Shown here piece after piece: positions 18,414 to 26,320 of a stretch of DNA of 64,000 bases. The stretch lies in contig CAZPDP010000002.1 in assembly GCA_964585385.1 (NCBI GenBank), forward strand, positions 189,239-253,238, given 5' to 3'. Within the stretch, counting starts at the first letter, position 1. The number at the start of each line of letters is the position of its first letter. The translations under genes were made by a program, and so were the position numbers. The DNA is from JAGXLC01 sp964585385 (GTDB lineage: Bacteria > Bacteroidota > Bacteroidia > Bacteroidales > UBA12077). Under the pieces are notes generated by a model that saw only the letters and a list, made by a program, of their open reading frames with translations, had not been told where the DNA came from and searched no databases.

Positions 18414-19400
18414 ATGCAGAGGCAATCTTCTGGAAAAAATACTACAAACCAAGCTATAAAAAAAACAGTCAGATCTAAACAGGAAGCCCGTCCTTTCCTC
18501 AAATGGGCAGGGGGTAAAAGTCAACTTCTGGATGCGATTTCTGCCCGTATTCCTGACGACGTAATGCAAGCTGGCCAATTTACTTACGTCGAACCTTTTG
18601 TGGGAAGCGGAGCCGTTTTATTCTGGGTTCTGAATAATTATCCAGGTGTGACTAAAGCTGTAATTAACGATATCAATGAAGACCTCATCAATGCATACAA
18701 AGCCATTCAGATGGATGTGGAGACTCTTATATCCTGTTTGCAACGTCTCGGGGACGATTATTACAGCATCAAGAAGGAAGATGAAAGGAAGGTATTTTTC
18801 CTGGAAAGAAGAGAAGAATTCAATACCCGTACAAACGATATCTCAAAGCATTCAGCCCTGCTCATTTTTCTGAACAGAACCTGCTTTAACGGATTGTACC
18901 GGGTAAACAGCAAGAATGAGTTTAATGTTCCTTTCGGAAAATACAAGAACCCAAGGATATGCGACACATCCAATCTTAAAGCTGTGAGTAAAGCGTTACA
19001 AAAGGTGACCATTCTGAATACAGACTTTACTGAAACTTACAAGCATGTAGATGAGAGACCTGCGTTTTTTTATCTCGATCCACCCTATAAACCTATCAGT
19101 CAGACCTCCTCATTTAATTCGTATTCGAAGGATGGATTTGACGACAAGGAGCAAAAGCGGCTTAAGAAGTTCCTGGATAAGTTGAACGGAGAACAACACC
19201 CATGGCTCCTCAGCAATTCCGATCCTAAAAACATAGACCCCGAAGACGATTTTTTTGATACGCTTTACAAAGATTATATCATTGAGCGTGTAAAAGCCAA
19301 AAGAGCAATCAATTCCAATGCAAAGAAGCGGGGAGAGATTGCAGAGCTTTTGATTCGGAATTATGAGCGTTCGTCTTTAAATCGAACTCAGGTTAAATAA
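18414..19400 (+). CDS. Dam-family DNA adenine methyltransferase
   Basis: 328 residues. The SAM-binding motif is PFLKWAGGKSQLL (residues 23-35) with YVEPFVGSGAVLFW after it, and the catalytic motif IV is FYLDPPY near residue 219. This order is that of alpha-class Dam/M.DpnIIA enzymes, which methylate N6 of adenine, commonly in GATC; the target cannot be read from the sequence. No restriction endonuclease gene is adjacent, so it may be a solitary methylase. It sits directly before the hairpin repeat array. Confidence 0.87.
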   Translation: MQRQSSGKNTTNQAIKKTVRSKQEARPFLKWAGGKSQLLDAISARIPDDVMQAGQFTYVEPFVGSGAVLFWVLNNYPGVTKAVINDINEDLINAYKAIQMDVETLISCLQRLGDDYYSIKKEDERKVFFLERREEFNTRTNDISKHSALLIFLNRTCFNGLYRVNSKNEFNVPFGKYKNPRICDTSNLKAVSKALQKVTILNTDFTETYKHVDERPAFFYLDPPYKPISQTSSFNSYSKDGFDDKEQKRLKKFLDKLNGEQHPWLLSNSDPKNIDPEDDFFDTLYKDYIIERVKAKRAINSNAKKRGEIAELLIRNYERSSLNRTQVK

Positions 19401-19471
19401 TATTTTGGGGTTCTTTTTCTACAAAAATTTAACTTTTACGGAGTATTTTTCCGCGGAGCGGATAAAGTATT

Positions 19472-19530
19472 GTAGACTAAATGTTTGTATATGCCTGATT
19501 TTCCCCGGAGGGGATAAACATTTAGTCTAC
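19472..19530. repeat. Large hairpin with 15-bp perfect stem after the methylase gene
   Basis: GTAGACTAAATGTTT (19472-19486) is exactly complementary to 19516-19530. The loop contains a small hairpin (CCCC-GGA-GGGG) whose sister CCGC-GGA-GCGG lies just upstream near 19450, with compensating base changes in the stem. The right arm runs into the conserved loop and right arm of the array hairpin (CTGAAAGACATCGTATG), as if two elements had recombined. Confidence 0.65.
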
Positions 19531-19884
19531 TGAAAGACATCGTATGTTAAGCGACGCCCTAACATCCGATGTATTTTTTTCATCGGATGTTTACTGCTTA
19601 TCGTGAGCATATTTTCAAACTTCTTTTGCTCTCCACCTTTAATTCTTTCTTCAACCCCGACAGGGGTGACATTTTTATAAACCGGGGTGCTAACCCTGGT
19701 GNNNNNNNNNNNNNNNNNNNNNNNNNNNNNNNNNNNNNNNNNNNNNNNNNNNNNNNNNNNNNNNNNNNNNNNNNNNNNNNNNNNNNNNNNNNNNNNNNNN
19801 NATGACTGAAAGACATCGTATGTTAAGCGACGCCCTAACATCCGATGTATTTTTTTCATCGGGTGTTTACTGCGTATCGAATAG
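19531..19884. repeat. Interrupted copy of the 348-bp hairpin repeat unit
   Basis: 19531-19701 carries the unit from the CATCGTATG arm through the hairpin AACATCCGATG/CATCGGATGTT (19561-19591) to CTGGTG. After the run of N, 19802-19884 restarts the next unit with the same hairpin (19837-19867, one stem mismatch). Compared with the intact unit, at least 171 bp are missing in the gap, or that plus further whole units. Confidence 0.75.
19702..19801. other. Assembly gap (100 N)
   Basis: Exactly 100 unknown bases, the conventional size for a scaffold gap of unknown length, inside a tandem repeat. The true length and number of repeat units are therefore unknown. Confidence 0.95.
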
Positions 19885-19886
19885 CG

Positions 19887-20213
19887 TCATGCTAAATTCA
19901 ACTCGTTATCTTTTGTCTCAATTTTAAATTTAACATCTGCTTTTAGGGCTCTGAATATCTTTAATACGGTACTTATTGTCATATTTCTGGATCCCCTTTC
20001 CAGTTTTGAAATCTCGGATCGTTTTACTCCTATCATTTCACCTAATTGTGACTGGGTTAATTTTTTTTCGTTGCGTAATCGTTTTATCATATCACCCAAC
20101 ACATCAAGTTTTAAATCAAATTCATATTGATCTCTTTTCTTAGTTCCTTCTTTACCTAGATATTTGTCTTTAATATCATCAAATCTCTTAAACTTAATAT
20201 CTTTTGTTGCCAT
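19887..20213 (-). CDS. higA: XRE-family antitoxin (HigA-like)
   Basis: 108 residues with a helix-turn-helix domain at about 40-100 (LTQSQLGEMIGVKRSEISKL, then ERGSRNMTISTVLKIFRAL). It follows a RelE/HigB-type toxin gene with only 2 bp between, giving the toxin-first order of HigBA systems. It should bind and neutralise the toxin and repress the operon. The cassette, about 19885-20652, lies inside a unit of the hairpin repeat array. Confidence 0.85.
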   Translation of the reverse strand: MATKDIKFKRFDDIKDKYLGKEGTKKRDQYEFDLKLDVLGDMIKRLRNEKKLTQSQLGEMIGVKRSEISKLERGSRNMTISTVLKIFRALKADVKFKIETKDNELNLA

Positions 20214-20215
20214 GG

Positions 20216-20554
20216 CTACTTATTTTTTGAAAAATAAATCTCTCTAATCTTTTTTGCTCTATCAATCTCTGACTTTGGCGTTTTTTGAGTCTTTTTAATA
20301 AATCCATGTGTTGCTATCACAAGTGTATCTTTATTATCCCTCCTATCCCAAAATGCCAAAAGTCTATATTGAATCGACCTATATTTTGCCCTAAACTCCC
20401 ATATTTCTTTTGTCAACTTCTTAAAAATCTTCGGATCAAGAGAATATTTGGCTTTATCGATGTTATAAATTATTTTATCTCTTGCCTTTTCATCAATTTT
20501 ATCAAGAAACTCTTCAACTTCATCAGATAATAAAATATCAAAATATTCTCTCAT
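20216..20554 (-). CDS. higB: RelE/HigB-like toxin (phage Gp49-like family)
   Basis: 112 residues with the family core EIWEFRAKYRSIQYRLLAFW and the C-terminal THGFIKKTQKTPKSEIDRAK typical of Gp49-like HigB toxins, which are ribosome-dependent mRNA interferases. Basic residues and the conserved Phe-x-Lys-Lys near residue 86 are present, so it looks intact. It is the first gene of the toxin-antitoxin operon. Confidence 0.85.
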   Translation of the reverse strand: MREYFDILLSDEVEEFLDKIDEKARDKIIYNIDKAKYSLDPKIFKKLTKEIWEFRAKYRSIQYRLLAFWDRRDNKDTLVIATHGFIKKTQKTPKSEIDRAKKIREIYFSKNK

Positions 20555-20652
20555 CTATCTATTGTTTAAAACGGATAAAAATATAAAAATGTTTCCATAT
20601 ATAGAAACAATCTTGTATTTTATTTTTCAAATAGCCATTGCGCCCCAACGTT

Positions 20653-21292
20653 AGCATATTTCCAAACTTCTTTTGCTCTCCTCCTTTAATTCCTTCTTCA
20701 ACCCCGACAGGGGTGACATTTTTATAAACCGGGGTGCTAACCCTGGTGACAAACGACCCCGAATAACAGCGCTCCAGCCTTTTACCGTAAGGACATCAAC
20801 AACCTAACCATGGAGCGCAACAGAAAAAAACCTAAAAGAATCCCGGAGAAGCTCCTCTGTGGCCCTCTGTGCCACCTCTCCTTCCTCTGTGAAGTCGCCC
20901 AGCAAAGAGTAAACATACGATGACTGAAAGACATCGTATGTTAAGCGACGCCCTAACATCCGATGTATTTTTTTTCATCGGATGTTTACTGTGTATCGTG
21001 AGCATATTTCCAAACTTCTTTTGCTCTCCTCCTTTAATTCCTTCTTCAACCCCGACAGGGGTGACATTTTTATAAACCGGGGTGCTAACCCTGGTGACAA
21101 ACGACCCCGAATAACAGCGCTCCAGCCTTTTACCGTAAGGACATCAACAACCTAACCATGGAGCGCAACAGAAAAAAACCTAAAAGAATCCCGGAGAAGC
21201 TCCTCTGTGGCCCTCTGTGCCACCTCTCCTTCCTCTGTGAAGTCGCCCAGCAAAGAGTAAACATACGATGACTGAAAGACATCGTATGTTAG
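20653..21292. repeat. Tandem ~348-bp hairpin-rich repeat units
   Basis: One complete unit (20653-21000) is followed by a near-identical unit to 21292; landmarks recur exactly 348 bp apart (AGCATATTTCC at 20653 and 21001, AGCAAAGAGT at 20901 and 21249). Each unit contains many stems: CATACGATG/CATCGTATG (20914-20940; 21262-21288), AACATCCGATG/CATCGGATGTT (20955-20986), GCGCTCCA/TGGAGCGC, CCGGGGT/ACCCTGG, CCCC-GACA-GGGG. No ORF of note. The 877-bp stretch between the toxin gene and 21432 is almost entirely this array. Confidence 0.85.
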
Positions 21293-21431
21293 CTAACCGG
21301 ATTATTAAACCCAGGCATAAAGAGCACGCCGAGAACTTTCTCTGAGTCCCTCTGTGTCTTCTCTTATTTCTCTGTGGTTACAATCCATTAAAATTGAGAA
21401 GTATAAAACTGTTGAAAATCACCTAAACCTA

Positions 21432-21917
21432 TCAAAATCCCAACGGCTTCATCACTTTATCCAGTTCCCTCCATTGCTTTCCTTTGCTAAAAGTAGCCGC
21501 ATATTCCGGTGGCCGTCCTTCAACCAGGACCTGGTACATCCCCAGCCTCTTTATTCTTTTTTTCAATACCGCGTTTTCCTTATTTTCTTCAGCCACCATC
21601 CCCGCATAAATAACCGTAAACCAGGTATCCATTTCTTTGGCATGCCTTCCATAGGCTGAGGCAAGCCTTGTAATGCCCCTCAAGATATTTTGACTTATCT
21701 TTTTCGTCGTTACTCCGTAAAGCTTTACAAAATCTTCATAAATTTTCTGACACCCATAGATTTCACCCAGATTTTTCAGAATGGTGAAATATTCCACATC
21801 TCTGGGTGCATAGCGTGATTGCCCTTTTCGTGTAAGGTAGACACACCAGTCATCAAAGCTTCCTTTGTCATATTCAATGATGCTTCCGTCGCTTATGGTT
21901 TTGATATGCTTTGGCAT
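21432..21917 (-). CDS. Conserved hypothetical protein, divergent from an ADP-ribosylglycohydrolase gene
   Basis: From ATG 21917 (preferred over a TTG eight codons upstream) the protein has 161 residues and starts MPKHIKTISDGSIIEYDKG. It is soluble, mixed alpha/beta in appearance, with a conserved-looking FDDWCVYLTRKG and RYAPRDVEYF near the N-terminus and a Lys-rich middle. I do not recognise a family with a known function. Its promoter region is shared with the divergent ADP-ribosylglycohydrolase gene 121 bp away, which may indicate a joint role. Confidence 0.65.
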   Translation of the reverse strand: MPKHIKTISDGSIIEYDKGSFDDWCVYLTRKGQSRYAPRDVEYFTILKNLGEIYGCQKIYEDFVKLYGVTTKKISQNILRGITRLASAYGRHAKEMDTWFTVIYAGMVAEENKENAVLKKRIKRLGMYQVLVEGRPPEYAATFSKGKQWRELDKVMKPLGF

Positions 21918-22038
21918 ATAAAGAATAGTATAATCTGTCAATTGGGTCTTTACTAATAAAACCCCGAAGATAAGATATTTGATTTTTTAATCATTCCTTA
22001 GTAAATTTTGTTAGTAATAAAACATAAAATCAAAGTTT

Positions 22039-22965
22039 ATGACCAATCCAGTACGAGACGCAATATTAGGCTTAGTGGTAGGTGATGCCCTTGGTGTTCC
22101 GGTAGAATTTGAAGAGCGGGAGACCCTGAAGAAGAATCCGGTTACAGATATGAAAGGATACGGGACCTATAAGCAGCCGCCCGGCACCTGGTCGGACGAT
22201 AGCTCACTGGCTCTGTGCCTGGCCGATGAACTTACGAAAGGATTCAGCCTGCAAAACATTGCCGAGAGCTTTGTGAACTGGCTATACAACAACCACTGGA
22301 CTCCCCGCGGGGAGGTCTTTGATGTGGGAAATACCACCGGCGCTGCCATTGAACGGTTAAAGGAGGGGTTTTCTCCGGAAGAGTCCGGCATCAAAAATGA
22401 AAAATCCAATGGAAATGGTGCGCTGATGCGTATACTGCCGCTTCTTTTTTATGTCAGGAGAAACCAAAATGACCTGGAGCGGTATGAAATTATCCGCAAA
22501 GTGTCGGCCATAACCCATGCTCATGTCCGTTCGGCATTGTCGTGTTTTTATTACCTTGAATTTGCCGGACTTTTGATGGAAGATCATGGACCAAAAGAAG
22601 CTTACAAAGAAGCCAATCTACGATTTCTCCGTCTTGCAGATAAATTAAGCGTTGAACCTGAAGAAATGGCCCATTTTGAACGCCTGACCAACGGAGAGAT
22701 AGATACCCTTCCTGAAGATAAAATTTATACCGATACCTACGTTATCTATACGCTTGAAGCCTCAATATGGGTAATCCTGGTAACAGACAACTACAAAGAG
22801 GCTGTTTTGAAAGCCGTCAACCTCGGAAAAGACACCGATACTACAGCGGCTGTGGCAGGCGGACTGGCTGGGTTGCTTTACACAACAGAAGGAATCCCTG
22901 AAAATTGGTTGAATCAAATAGCCAAGCTTGAAGAAATTGAGACGGTGATTGAAAATTTAACCTGA
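22039..22965 (+). CDS. ADP-ribosylglycohydrolase family protein
   Basis: 308 residues. The all-helical ADPRH/DraG fold is indicated by GLVVGDALGVPVEFEERE (11-28), the metal-binding TWSDDSSLALCLADEL (about 49-65) and the C-terminal GKDTDTTAAVAGGLAGLLYT (about 262-282), the conserved Asp motif holding the Mg pair. It should remove ADP-ribose from a protein, nucleic acid or small molecule. No ADP-ribosyltransferase gene is adjacent. It is divergent from the hypothetical gene at 21432. Confidence 0.87.
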   Translation: MTNPVRDAILGLVVGDALGVPVEFEERETLKKNPVTDMKGYGTYKQPPGTWSDDSSLALCLADELTKGFSLQNIAESFVNWLYNNHWTPRGEVFDVGNTTGAAIERLKEGFSPEESGIKNEKSNGNGALMRILPLLFYVRRNQNDLERYEIIRKVSAITHAHVRSALSCFYYLEFAGLLMEDHGPKEAYKEANLRFLRLADKLSVEPEEMAHFERLTNGEIDTLPEDKIYTDTYVIYTLEASIWVILVTDNYKEAVLKAVNLGKDTDTTAAVAGGLAGLLYTTEGIPENWLNQIAKLEEIETVIENLT

Positions 22966-22978
22966 TTACGGAACAGTA

Positions 22979-23156
22979 ATTTAGCCCGAATAATTCAAGA
23001 ATTATTCCTGTCTCCGACAGCGACTAAGGTTCACTAAAATTTTTTTCAAAAATTTAAGTTCACCTAAGTCGGCATCGCCTTCGCGTAGCCGCTACGGCGG
23101 AGCAAGGGGTTAATCTGCATTTTATTCATATTTATAAAAATTTATGAATAATGCAG
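22979..23156. repeat. Dispersed repeat and hairpin in the spacer before the DUF4143 gene
   Basis: ATTTAGCCCGAATAATTCA at 22979-22997 recurs exactly at 43690-43708, with further similarity for about 20 bp. A long hairpin follows at 23115-23156 (CTGCAT...ATTCATA with TATGAAT...ATGCAG). The remainder of this 321-bp gap shows no gene. Confidence 0.5.
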
Positions 23157-23286
23157 GTTAGAGGGAAAGGGATGCCGGTGTTCCATAAACAAAATCACAC
23201 CATGGACCGCCGGCATCTTGCCGGCAAGACAAGAGATCGAACAGGTTTCGAAAACCTGTCAGATCTGAATTCTTATAGTAATTTTT

Positions 23287-24441
23287 TTACTGTTCATCTG
23301 ATAAAAATGATGGTTCCAATAAGAAAGTCTCCAAATTATTTTTGCTAATAACCCTCGTTTCTAATACATCATAGCTTTTTAAAAATGTTTTTGAAAAAGT
23401 CGCTTTTGCTGATTTGTTCCACTTAAATTCATAGCCCCTGAACCCATTGCTGTATTCCTCAATAAAATCAATCTCCTGTTGTTGGGATGTACGCCAAAAA
23501 TAACAGTTAATATTGGTTTGATGATAGTAATGAAGTTTCATACGCTCACTAATAACAAAATTTTCCCAAATAGCACCAATATTTTCGCGTGACGAAATAA
23601 TATCTGTGAAATTATTGATGATGGCATTCCGAATGCCATTGTCCCAGAAATAAATTTTTTTCCCTTTTTTTAATTCATTCCGAACATTTCGGCTTAATGC
23701 AGGCAATTTAAATATAACATAAGCTTTCTCCAGTAGATTGATATATTTTTCCACTGTTTTAGAGTCTGTTCCACACAATTTACTTATTTCATTATAAGAT
23801 ACCTCACTTCCTACCTGAAGTGCTAAAGCTTTCAAGATTTTTTCAAGCAGTTCGCTCTTTCTGATATTCTCCAATCGCAGTAAATCTTTGTAAAGGTAAC
23901 TTCCGGCAATAAGTTTTAAAAATTTTTGTTCCTTTCCAGGGTTTATTACAACTTCAGGATAGTAGCCATACACAAGACGAAGTTCCAGCATCCGCATTTC
24001 TTCCAAAAAACCATTTTCTCCAACCATCTCTGAAAAAGAAAGAGGGAACAACATAAATTCAAACTTACGCCCCGTCAAGGGTTCACTGGTATGATTCATG
24101 AGTTCAAAAGCCGAAGAACCGGTTGCAATCACCTGTACCTCTTTCATTTTATCAACGATAATTTTCAAAATTAATCCTATCTCAGGAATTCCCTGCGCCT
24201 CATCAATAACAACAAATTTATATCCATTAAAAACATGCCTTAAGCGGGTAGAGTTCGGATTAGAAAATAACTCACGAATATCTGATTCATCACCATTTAA
24301 AAACAATGTCTCTTTTTGTGGCAAACACTTTAGATTTTCCAAAAGTGTGGTTTTTCCAACCTGGCGGGCTCCAAAAAGAAGAATGGCTTTCTTACTATTA
24401 ATGTGCTGGCATATTTTTTCTTGCAAAAATCGCTTAATCAT
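23287..24441 (-). CDS. AAA ATPase with C-terminal DUF4143 domain
   Basis: 384 residues. Walker A is FGARQVGKTTLL (about 23-34), Walker B is FVVIDEAQGIPEI (about 75-87) and a sensor ATGSSAFEL follows near 107. The C-terminal half has the DUF4143 hallmarks FWDNGIRNAI, GAIWENFVISE and a nuclease-like YFWRTSQQQEIDFIEEY. These AAA_14/DUF4143 proteins are very common and poorly understood in anaerobes. The gene is monocistronic and more AT-rich than its surroundings, consistent with transfer. Confidence 0.85.
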   Translation of the reverse strand: MIKRFLQEKICQHINSKKAILLFGARQVGKTTLLENLKCLPQKETLFLNGDESDIRELFSNPNSTRLRHVFNGYKFVVIDEAQGIPEIGLILKIIVDKMKEVQVIATGSSAFELMNHTSEPLTGRKFEFMLFPLSFSEMVGENGFLEEMRMLELRLVYGYYPEVVINPGKEQKFLKLIAGSYLYKDLLRLENIRKSELLEKILKALALQVGSEVSYNEISKLCGTDSKTVEKYINLLEKAYVIFKLPALSRNVRNELKKGKKIYFWDNGIRNAIINNFTDIISSRENIGAIWENFVISERMKLHYYHQTNINCYFWRTSQQQEIDFIEEYSNGFRGYEFKWNKSAKATFSKTFLKSYDVLETRVISKNNLETFLLEPSFLSDEQ

Positions 24442-24573
24442 GACAAATCATTTTAGCATCAAATATATAAATTTTGAATCACAATCCAAAATTATTATAA
24501 TATTTTTAAATTATAAACCGAAATATGTATAATATTTTAGGATTACAAACCAAGACAACAAAATTGGTGTTTC

Positions 24574-24960
24574 TCAGGGACACCCGAATTTCTTTTCATT
24601 TTGTAGGGACACGCCGCGGCGTATAGCCTCAGGAAAAACATAATCACGTAAAAGACCAAGCTTATCATGTTTAATGGTTATCTTCTTAGAACCATGTGGC
24701 AGATAAACCCAATATTCCCCGGTCTTTTTTTCAATTTTTATGATTCCGAGAGTTCCCCCTTCCCATACAAATCCCTGCTGAGTGGTTACCACTTTTATTA
24801 AAGCACACTTCTCCCCGTTTTGGTCTTTTACCGGATAATGTACACGGGCAGTCTGGTCGTTGGGGAGGGTTTGAAAAGATTTAACTGAGATGTTTTACGC
24901 AAAACTAAAAAGAGATGTAATTAAAAATATCCAGGTAATGAGGAAAATTTTTTTGTTCAT
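24574..24960 (-). pseudogene. Truncated remnant of a secreted protein with a SUMF1-protein-type N-terminal domain
   Basis: An ATG at 24960 opens a perfect signal peptide (MNKKIFLITWIFLITSLFSF plus A) that is cut by TAA at 24895-24897, exactly where Gln of a canonical A-Q cleavage site would be (CAA to TAA). The frame then continues NISVKSFQTLPNDQTARVHY and KDQNGEKCALIKVVTTQQGF through GTLGIIKIEKKTGEYWVYLP to LGLLRDYVFPEAIR before ending. This domain normally opens longer Bacteroidota proteins with a formylglycine-generating-enzyme-like domain, which is absent here. The gene is therefore broken at both places. Confidence 0.7.
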
Positions 24961-24974
24961 GAGGTTTTTATTTC

Positions 24975-25235
24975 CTATTTACCACTGTCATCCCTTTTAA
25001 GCTCGATAACAACAAGTTTACCAGCTTTATCGATTGCTAACAAATCTAAGCGTTCACTAGTTTTGTCAAACCTATCATACTCTGTAGTTAATATCAGCAA
25101 ATCTTAACCTAGTATCTCAGGGTAATTTTCCACCCATATTTCCAGATCTTGTCGCTCTAATATTGAGTGGTCCTTGAAAGTAGTTTCATTATATACCTTT
25201 ACTTCTTTTGAGTTTTTCTGGTATCCGAATATCAT
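24975..25235 (-). pseudogene. Remnant of a PD-(D/E)XK nuclease-like gene
   Basis: From ATG 25235 the frame reads MIFGYQKNSKEVKVYNETTF, then ERQDLEIWVENYPEILG, a TAA at 25104-25106, and resumes in the same frame DLLILTTEYDRFDKTSERLD and LLAIDKAGKLVVIELKRDDS before a final stop. The ERLDLLAID...LVVIELKRDD core is that of NucS/DUF91-like nucleases, where GEDLL is usual, so GAA to TAA is the likely lesion. The C-terminal half of the family is missing. It lies 14 bp upstream of the other pseudogene. Confidence 0.68.
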
Positions 25236-25280
25236 ATGAATAATAGCTATTTTGTCCTTTTAACCTAACATCTATTAAAA

Positions 25281-25754
25281 TTATATTTCCTCTAAATTAA
25301 AAAAATTAATTATGAGGTTTTCTAATGAATTCACGAAATCTTGACGAGTTTTAAACAATGATGTTAAGGATTTGGCATAGTTTAGTTCTCTGTTGGCTAA
25401 AAAGTGCATTATATCCATAACTAATAAAGTTGCAACAGAGTCATCACTGCTGATATTCCCACTAAATTGGACTTTTCTGAAATACGTTTTTTTAATATCC
25501 TTAATATAATCAATTAAGATTTCTTTTGCTTTTCTATTACTCTCAGTATTTTTAAATGTAAATAAATCTGAATTGATAATCCTGAGGTTGCGAGATATTA
25601 TATTAGATAATAATATTGTTCTGGCCCATTTTCTTGATATACCTGAATCTACGCACATCCCTGGAATTATACTACAAAAATTATCATGATGTTTCACAAA
25701 ATTTAATTCCTTTACCTTTTTAAGAGATAAATCTTTTTCAATCATGAATTCCAA
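25281..25754 (-). CDS. Hypothetical protein
   Basis: 157 residues, rich in Ile, Asn and Lys and encoded by AT-rich DNA. It is probably mostly alpha-helical (long helices from about 35 to 150), without signal peptide or membrane segment. No family recognised. It lies upstream of two decayed genes on the same strand, so it may itself be part of a decaying accessory segment, but its frame is open. The 178 bp upstream contain no gene. Confidence 0.45.
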   Translation of the reverse strand: MEFMIEKDLSLKKVKELNFVKHHDNFCSIIPGMCVDSGISRKWARTILLSNIISRNLRIINSDLFTFKNTESNRKAKEILIDYIKDIKKTYFRKVQFSGNISSDDSVATLLVMDIMHFLANRELNYAKSLTSLFKTRQDFVNSLENLIINFFNLEEI

Positions 25755-25932
25755 AAAATACTGATTATTCCAAAAGTGTTTCTTTTCTTCTGAATCATAA
25801 ATCCAATAAGCTAATCACTTTGGAATATTTTATAAATAGTTATAATTGTATTAGGCAATTCTAATTTTTGGGTAGCTTTCACTGAGAAGACAATCCATAC
25901 ATTTTTGTATAGTTTCCGTATAGGCAAATAAA

Positions 25933-25962
25933 AAAGGGCTAGACTTGTTTGTCTAACCCTTT
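25933..25962 (-). terminator. Terminator at the end of the tRNA/GIY-YIG locus
   Basis: AAAGGGCTAGAC (25933-25944) pairs with GTCTAACCCTTT (25951-25962); on the minus strand the stem is followed by a run of T. Confidence 0.75.
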
Positions 25963-25973
25963 GATTTTCAAGT

Positions 25974-26047
25974 GGGCCGGCCCACCTGGATTTGAACCTA
26001 CGGCCATCCCGATATTGATCGGGATGCTCTAGCCCTTCGCAATGAGC
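25974..26047 (-). pseudogene. tRNA 3' fragment with palindromic anticodon arm (distal copy)
   Basis: The minus strand retains a D-stem (GCTC/GAGC), a T-arm with TTCAAAT and an acceptor 3' strand like tRNA-Ile2. The anticodon arm is replaced by a 20-nt palindrome (26006-26025, ATCCCGAT-ATTG-ATCGGGAT on the plus strand) and the 5' acceptor strand is missing. The D-loop is supplied by the last codons of the GIY-YIG frame, which ends inside it at 26029. It cannot be a working tRNA. Confidence 0.7.
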
Positions 26048-26275
26048 TGTTGTATATAGCTTCTGCTTTTTTGTTTTTTAAGTTGTTGTTCTCTGTTTAC
26101 TGCTTCACTTCGAGTAGGATATTCTTCGTAATATACCAGTTCCCAGGGGATGCCACGTCGGGTGTATTTACTGTGGCCTTTGTTATGGCGTTCCAAACGT
26201 TTCGTAACATCGTTTGGTTGAACCAATGTAGTATGAATCTATAGATTGACTGTAAAGAATGTAGGTGTAATACAT
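26029..26275 (-). pseudogene. Frameshifted GIY-YIG endonuclease gene, copy 1
   Basis: From ATG 26275 the frame gives MYYTYILYSQSIDSYYIGST. One extra A (T-run 26213-26215 on the plus strand) then shifts the frame, after which NDVTKRLERHNKGHSKYTRR and GIPWELVYYEEYPTRSEAVN continue to LIAKG and a stop within the tRNA fragment. Joined, these form a complete ~81-residue GIY-YIG domain (YxYIL...YYIGST...R...GH...E). It is identical to copy 2, 344 bp away. A start inside the second part is possible but would lack the GIY-YIG strand. Confidence 0.78.
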
Positions 26276-26287
26276 AAAGTTAAAAAT

Positions 26288-26319
26288 AAAAAAAGCCGAT
26301 TGTTATAACCGGCTTTTTT
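26288..26319 (-). terminator. Terminator between tandem copies
   Basis: AAAAAAGCCG pairs with CGGCTTTTTT around a short AT loop. It follows the tRNA fragment at 26321 on the minus strand and is duplicated exactly at 26632-26663. Confidence 0.8.
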
Positions 26320-26320
26320 G

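Noticed and set aside
18414..20554. Restriction-modification or phage-defence island made of the methylase and HigBA
   Set aside because: No endonuclease is present and the two are separated by repeats on opposite strands; co-location alone does not make a system.
19531..21292. CRISPR-like array
   Set aside because: The repeated units are ~348 bp and near-identical throughout, with no short repeat alternating with unique spacers and no cas genes.
24574..25235. Reassigned TAA (alternative genetic code) to explain two in-frame TAA codons
   Set aside because: Many intact genes in the window end in TAA at the family's normal length, and both remnants are also truncated, so decay is the simpler reading.
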